From contig NZ_JBLZHU010000002.1 in the NCBI RefSeq assembly GCF_048892425.1, positions 372,001-436,000 on the forward strand: 64,000 nucleotides of DNA, in the 5' to 3' direction. Both the position numbers and the translations under genes were made by a program. The notes beneath the pieces were generated by a model. That model made no database searches. It had not been told where the DNA came from and worked only from the letters and a program-made list of their open reading frames with translations. Shown piece by piece: positions 59,901 to 64,000 of this stretch (the first letter of the stretch is position 1; the number at the start of each line of letters is the position of its first letter). The DNA comes from Pacificispira sp002696645 (lineage in GTDB: Bacteria > Pseudomonadota > Alphaproteobacteria > UBA8366 > Aestuariispiraceae).

Positions 59901-61061
59901 TCAGCGAACTTCCGAGAGATAGGTTAGCGCGTCAAACGAATAGTCCTGCCAATTCGGATTTAAGACGCGACTGAATTTCCGAAAATCGATGCTGCTATAA
60001 TCATTCTTGATCATTCTTTGATAGACCGCTTTGACGTTGGTCTTGGTAACCAGGCCGTAGCGTGCGACCTGGCTTAGACCCTTGTCCCGAAAATCAGTCC
60101 CGCGTGAATGATCAAACAGCATCACCAGAGCGGCGCCGGCATGAATAAAATGACCCCCCAGCACATATTCAATCTGATTGTTGGCGACCGCTTGCAACGC
60201 CCAGGGCGACCAGTTGAAACATCCGATCAATGTGTCCTGACCGGGGATGCGCCGGGTACGTTCGAAGGTATCCAGTATCCCAAGTGCCATCAGATCATTG
60301 GCAACCCAGTACATCGGTGTTGTCGGGTTTTTCTCAAAAGCGCGCGCTGCAATGGCGCGGGCCTTGATCCGGGACCAATCGGCGATGGAGCGAGAGATGA
60401 TCTCTCCCCGGTAATACTCCTTAGACGCAAGAATAGCCCCTTCCTGCCGATCCTGGGCGGCGGAATCGCCGGCACTGCCATTGACCAATGCCATCGTGTA
60501 ACGACCTGATGCGCTGGTCAGGCCCCGTTCAAATGCGGCCCGGAACAAAAGTTTGGCCAGCATGTTGCCGCCACCGACATTATCGACTTTGATTTCTCCC
60601 AGCCAGCTTTTGAACTTCTCCCGGGGTCCCTTTACTGTCTGGCGCACATTCTCGGAAAGGCCTGTCCCCACAACAAAGCCGTATAGATTATTGCGTTCAA
60701 TCTCATTCATAATATAGGGGGCAGCCCCCTCATAATTATGAAAAATAATATAGTTGGGTTTGTCCTTGGGGCGATTGGCAACGTCTTTGCCAATCTCCAG
60801 CAACTTGCGCCCGTCGTTAAAGGCATAGTGAACTTCAAGAATGAAGCCCAGATCGTCAGCTGCCGCCTGCGCGAAGGATGCGGCGCTGAGCCAGAAGGGT
60901 TCCTTATTGCTGCCAGGTATAAGATAGGCAACCCGAAGTGCGGTTTGCGCCTGCGCCAGCGGCGGTGACACCGTGACACTGAAAACCACAAAACTGTGCG
61001 CCAGAAGAACTACCGTCAAAAAACGCACCAAGACTTTTATCACCATATGCACGCCCCCCAA
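59901..61061 (-). CDS. periplasmic substrate-binding protein, sugar type (paralogue 2)
   Basis: A 386-residue relative of the downstream gene product with a signal peptide (VIKVLVRFLTVVLLAHSFVVF), then AYLIPGSNKEPFWLSAASFA, PNYIIFHNYEGAAPYIMNEI, MYWVANDLMALGILDTFERT, LIGCFNWSPWALQAVANNQ and the end motif IDFRKFSRVLNP. Both genes share a length, order of motifs and C-terminal pattern, indicating an old tandem duplication. The true start may be M6 (61046). No transport partner genes are present. Confidence 0.75.
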   Translation of the reverse strand: MGGVHMVIKVLVRFLTVVLLAHSFVVFSVTVSPPLAQAQTALRVAYLIPGSNKEPFWLSAASFAQAAADDLGFILEVHYAFNDGRKLLEIGKDVANRPKDKPNYIIFHNYEGAAPYIMNEIERNNLYGFVVGTGLSENVRQTVKGPREKFKSWLGEIKVDNVGGGNMLAKLLFRAAFERGLTSASGRYTMALVNGSAGDSAAQDRQEGAILASKEYYRGEIISRSIADWSRIKARAIAARAFEKNPTTPMYWVANDLMALGILDTFERTRRIPGQDTLIGCFNWSPWALQAVANNQIEYVLGGHFIHAGAALVMLFDHSRGTDFRDKGLSQVARYGLVTKTNVKAVYQRMIKNDYSSIDFRKFSRVLNPNWQDYSFDALTYLSEVR

Positions 61062-61700
61062 GGAATAACTTACAAATCATGAATATGTCTTGTGCGAAAG
61101 AAAAGCGTTTTTGGTGAAATGCATTGGAAAATACGTTGCAGAGCCAGGGTGTCGTGTTTGGATGCCGCATAATCCTGGTACAGCACCCCTGTTGACCCCA
61201 TTGCGGGGTCACTTCGCACAGTATGATTCGCATTTTTGAAATTAGATTTCACAAATCCGTAAAATACAGCAATATTAACCTGCGTGAAGATTCCATGAAA
61301 AACGGACAGAATCCCGCTTGACGTGGCGGGGGTCCGTGCATAGTATCCGCGCGCCTTCAAGAGAGCTGGCGGTAGGCCCGATCTGGTCCGTTTCGAAAGA
61401 GACATATCAGACGCTTCGACTGAGTGAAAAATCCCCAGGGATTGCTTTTCACAAAACCGGAAGCGGTATGAGCCTAAACGCAGTTCTGGCAAATCGAATT
61501 TAGAGTATCGATCTCCTCCGCTTGGATGGGGTCGTTGGGATTTGAAAGTTTCAGGCGTGACGGGGTGGGAAGGATAACCTTCTGCCGACGTCACGGTTCG
61601 TATCTTGCCAAGCGGATTTTGCTTGGGTGATGCGATTTGGATAGACAGCGGGCTGCCGTGAGGGCCGCCTAAGAGATAGAAACGGCGACGGGAAGATCAT
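61062..61700. other. leader of the rpsL operon
   Basis: About 640 bp without a supported gene. A stem GTGACG/CGTCAC with an inner AAGG/CCTT lies at 61556-61595. The promoter of rpsL-rpsG-fusA and the divergent promoter of the binding-protein genes must be here. A short open frame (61318-61503) has no protein-like pattern. Confidence 0.5.
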
Positions 61701-62072
61701 ATGCCGACGATCAACCAGCTGATCCGCAAATCGCGGAAAGACAAACCGGTCCGGGAAAAAGTTCCCGCTCTGGAAGCGTGCCCGCAGAAACGCGGCGTAT
61801 GTACGCGCGTTTACACAACCACGCCGAAGAAGCCGAACTCGGCCCTTCGTAAGGTTGCGCGTGTCCGCTTAACAAATGGGTACGAAGTGACCAGCTATAT
61901 TCCGGGTGAAGGCCACAACCTTCAGGAACACTCGGTTGTGCTGATCCGCGGCGGACGGGTAAAGGATTTGCCCGGCGTGCGGTACCACACCATTCGCGGC
62001 ACGCTCGATACACAGGGCGTGAAAGACCGTAAACAGCGTCGTTCGAAATACGGCGTGAAACGTCCGAAGTGA
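61701..62072 (+). CDS. rpsL: 30S ribosomal protein S12
   Basis: 123 residues. Decoding-centre loop TTTPKKPNSALRKVARV with K43 unchanged (a streptomycin-resistance position), and LPGVRYHTIRGTLD. Intact and of normal length. First of rpsL-rpsG-fusA. Confidence 0.98.
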   Translation: MPTINQLIRKSRKDKPVREKVPALEACPQKRGVCTRVYTTTPKKPNSALRKVARVRLTNGYEVTSYIPGEGHNLQEHSVVLIRGGRVKDLPGVRYHTIRGTLDTQGVKDRKQRRSKYGVKRPK

Positions 62073-62089
62073 TCGGGAGTCTTTAAGAA

Positions 62090-62560
62090 ATGTCACGTCG
62101 TCATAGTGCAGAAAAACGTGAGATCATCCCGGATGCAAAATTCGGTGACCTCGTGCTGTCGAAATTCATCAATTCTGTGATGCTGGATGGTAAAAAATCC
62201 ACGGCTGAACGGATTGTCTATGGTGCACTTGACCGCATGGCGGGCAAGGGCGGTGTGGATCCGATCAAGGTTTTCCACGAAGCCGTGGAAAATGTGAAGC
62301 CGCATCTGGAAGTGCGCTCCCGCCGTGTTGGTGGTGCGACCTATCAGGTGCCGGTCGAAGTTCGCCCGACCCGTGCCCAGGCTCTGTCGTTCCGTTGGTT
62401 GATCGATATGGCCCGCAAGCGGTCTGAAAACACCATGATTGAGCGTCTGTCCGGTGAGTTGATGGATGCTTCAAACAATCGCGGCGCCGCCATTAAAAAG
62501 CGTGAAGACACGCATAAAATGGCTGATGCGAACCGCGCTTTCTCCCATTATCGCTGGTAA
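62090..62560 (+). CDS. rpsG: 30S ribosomal protein S7
   Basis: 156 residues, starting MSRRHSAEKREIIPDAKFGD, with VMLDGKKSTAERIVYGALD and the C-terminal arm ending KMADANRAFSHYRW. S7 nucleates assembly of the small-subunit head and can regulate this operon. It ends 12 bp before fusA. Confidence 0.98.
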   Translation: MSRRHSAEKREIIPDAKFGDLVLSKFINSVMLDGKKSTAERIVYGALDRMAGKGGVDPIKVFHEAVENVKPHLEVRSRRVGGATYQVPVEVRPTRAQALSFRWLIDMARKRSENTMIERLSGELMDASNNRGAAIKKREDTHKMADANRAFSHYRW

Positions 62561-62572
62561 GGAGCGACACTG

Positions 62573-64000
62573 ATGTCACGCCAGACCCCGATCGATCGCT
62601 ACCGCAATATTGGCATTATGGCCCATATTGATGCGGGTAAGACGACCACTACTGAACGCATCCTGTACTATACCGGTCGGTCTCATAAGATCGGTGAAGT
62701 TCATGATGGCAATGCGACCATGGACTGGATGGAGCAGGAGCAAGAGCGCGGCATCACGATCACGTCTGCTGCGACGACCTGCTTCTGGCGGGATCACCGC
62801 GTCAACATCATCGATACTCCCGGCCACGTGGATTTCACCATTGAGGTGGAGCGTAGCCTGCGGGTGCTCGATGGTGCCGTTGCTGTGTTTGATGCGGTTG
62901 CTGGTGTCGAGCCTCAGTCCGAAACGGTCTGGCGCCAGGCTGATAAATATAAAGTGCCGCGCATGTGCTTCATCAACAAGATGGACCGCATGGGTGCCGA
63001 CTTCTATCGCTGTGTCGATATGATTGTCGACCGTCTGGGCGCAACGCCGTGCATCATCAATCTGCCGGTTGGTTCTGAATCCGAATATGACGGCCTGATC
63101 GACTTGGTGCGCATGAAGCACGTTGTCTGGAAGGGTGAAGATCTGGGCGCGGCATTTGAATATGTCGACATCCCTGCCGATATGAAAGACAAGGCCGAAG
63201 AATATCGCCACAAGCTGGTGGAGCTCGTCGTTGAATTTGATGATGCAGCCATGGAAGCCTATCTGGAAGGCACAGAGCCCGATATCGATACGCTGAATAA
63301 ATGCATCCGTCGTGGCACTCTGGCCGGCGCATTCGTGCCCGTGCTGAACGGAACCGCGTTCAAGAACAAGGGTGTTCAGACGCTGCTCGATGCGGTTGTC
63401 GATTTCCTGCCATCCCCGAAAGACGTTGATAACGTCCAGGGTGTGTCGGTGAAGGATCTGGAAACCAAGCTGGAACGCAAGACGTCTGATGAAGCGCCTT
63501 TCTCTGCGCTGGCCTTCAAGATCATGTCTGACCCATTCGTTGGATCCCTGACTTTCTGCCGCGTTTATTCTGGGTCTCTGGAAGCCGGTTCCTATGTTCA
63601 GAACTCGGTTAAAGAGAATAAAGAGCGCGTCGGCCGTATGCTGTTGATGCATGCAAACAGCCGGGAAGACATCAAGGAAGCCATGGCGGGCGATATCGTC
63701 GCTATTGCAGGTCTGAAGAACACCACGACCGGCGATACGCTGTGCGATCCGGCAAACCCGATCATTCTGGAACGGATGGAATTCCCGGATCCGGTTATCG
63801 AAATCGCGGTCGAGCCGAAGACCAAGTCTGACCAGGAAAAAATGTCCCAGGCGCTGCAGCGTTTGGCCTCTGAAGATCCGTCCTTCCGCGTGAAGACCGA
63901 CGAAGAATCAGGCCAGACCATCATTGCCGGCATGGGCGAATTGCACCTGGATATTTTGGTTGACCGCATGAAGCGGGAATTCAAGGTGGACGCAAATATC
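62573..64000 (+). CDS. fusA: elongation factor G (5' part, runs off window)
   Basis: The first 476 codons of fusA; the reading frame is still open at the right edge. GTPase motifs: AHIDAGKTTTTERILYY, ERGITITSAATTC, DTPGHVDFT and NKMDRMGADF. Domain II begins FKIMSDPFVGSLTFCRVYSG, and domain III reaches GMGELHLDILVDRMKREF. EF-G drives ribosomal translocation. Start at 62573 follows AAGGAGCG. A tuf copy may follow beyond the window. Confidence 0.98.
   Translation, partial: MSRQTPIDRYRNIGIMAHIDAGKTTTTERILYYTGRSHKIGEVHDGNATMDWMEQEQERGITITSAATTCFWRDHRVNIIDTPGHVDFTIEVERSLRVLDGAVAVFDAVAGVEPQSETVWRQADKYKVPRMCFINKMDRMGADFYRCVDMIVDRLGATPCIINLPVGSESEYDGLIDLVRMKHVVWKGEDLGAAFEYVDIPADMKDKAEEYRHKLVELVVEFDDAAMEAYLEGTEPDIDTLNKCIRRGTLAGAFVPVLNGTAFKNKGVQTLLDAVVDFLPSPKDVDNVQGVSVKDLETKLERKTSDEAPFSALAFKIMSDPFVGSLTFCRVYSGSLEAGSYVQNSVKENKERVGRMLLMHANSREDIKEAMAGDIVAIAGLKNTTTGDTLCDPANPIILERMEFPDPVIEIAVEPKTKSDQEKMSQALQRLASEDPSFRVKTDEESGQTIIAGMGELHLDILVDRMKREFKVDANI

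Overview
The window is chromosomal DNA of an alphaproteobacterium, probably Rhodospirillales-like and flagellated. The evidence is the TIGR02186 (Alph_Pro_TM) and TIGR01459 families, the tRNA-Tyr/tRNA-Gly/tuf/tRNA-Trp/secE/nusG arrangement, a FliN-type protein and a moderately GC-rich composition. I had no database access, so family names rest on motifs and context recognised by eye.

Layout. 1-7.06 kb: housekeeping genes (3' part of a membrane protein with an amidotransferase-like fold, class V aminotransferase, HAD-IIA hydrolase, degenerate EAL protein, pyrD, DUF952). 7.6-20.1 kb: a compact T7-like (podovirus-type) morphogenesis and lysis cassette: major capsid, small virion protein, terminator, gp11- and gp12-like tail tube proteins, a 34-bp palindromic repeat array, gp14-like protein, tail fibre, TerS candidate, TerL, membrane/coiled-coil protein, SleB-type endolysin, 3TM holin, and an 812-residue protein whose AT-rich C-terminus looks like an exchangeable nuclease toxin. 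No portal, scaffold, integrase, repressor or replication gene is present. 20.1-23.3 kb: accessory tail with a convergent immunity-like gene, a tRNA 3'-end fragment (candidate attachment core), a DUF4209 (RNxxxHG, HEPN-like) gene and a truncated second copy of the immunity-like gene start.

23.4-30.8 kb: acyl-CoA synthetase and class IV aminotransferase, an XRE regulator, an AT-rich gene-free stretch with hairpins, a YdcH-type 55-residue protein, ubiX, an IclR regulator and pyruvate kinase. 30.9-38.3 kb: a sulfite-oxidation locus, soeABC-like genes with a TIGR02186 membrane protein, a TauE/SafE exporter and a TusA-like sulfur carrier. An interspersed-repeat array containing an assembly gap separates soeA from soeB. 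38.3-42.8 kb: FliN, a Sel1-repeat protein, a DUF218 protein, and an unusual flippase-like/O-antigen-ligase-like fusion.

43-64 kb: tRNA-Thr, rlmB, then the translation/transcription core: tRNA-Tyr, tRNA-Gly, tuf, tRNA-Trp, secE, nusG, rplK, rplA, rplJ, rplL, rpoB, rpoC, then two convergently placed orphan periplasmic binding proteins, then rpsL, rpsG and fusA (cut by the window end). The most promising unexplained material is the phage-linked toxin/immunity module at 19.5-23.3 kb, the palindromic array at 11.3 kb, and the repeat invasion of the soeA-soeB junction.
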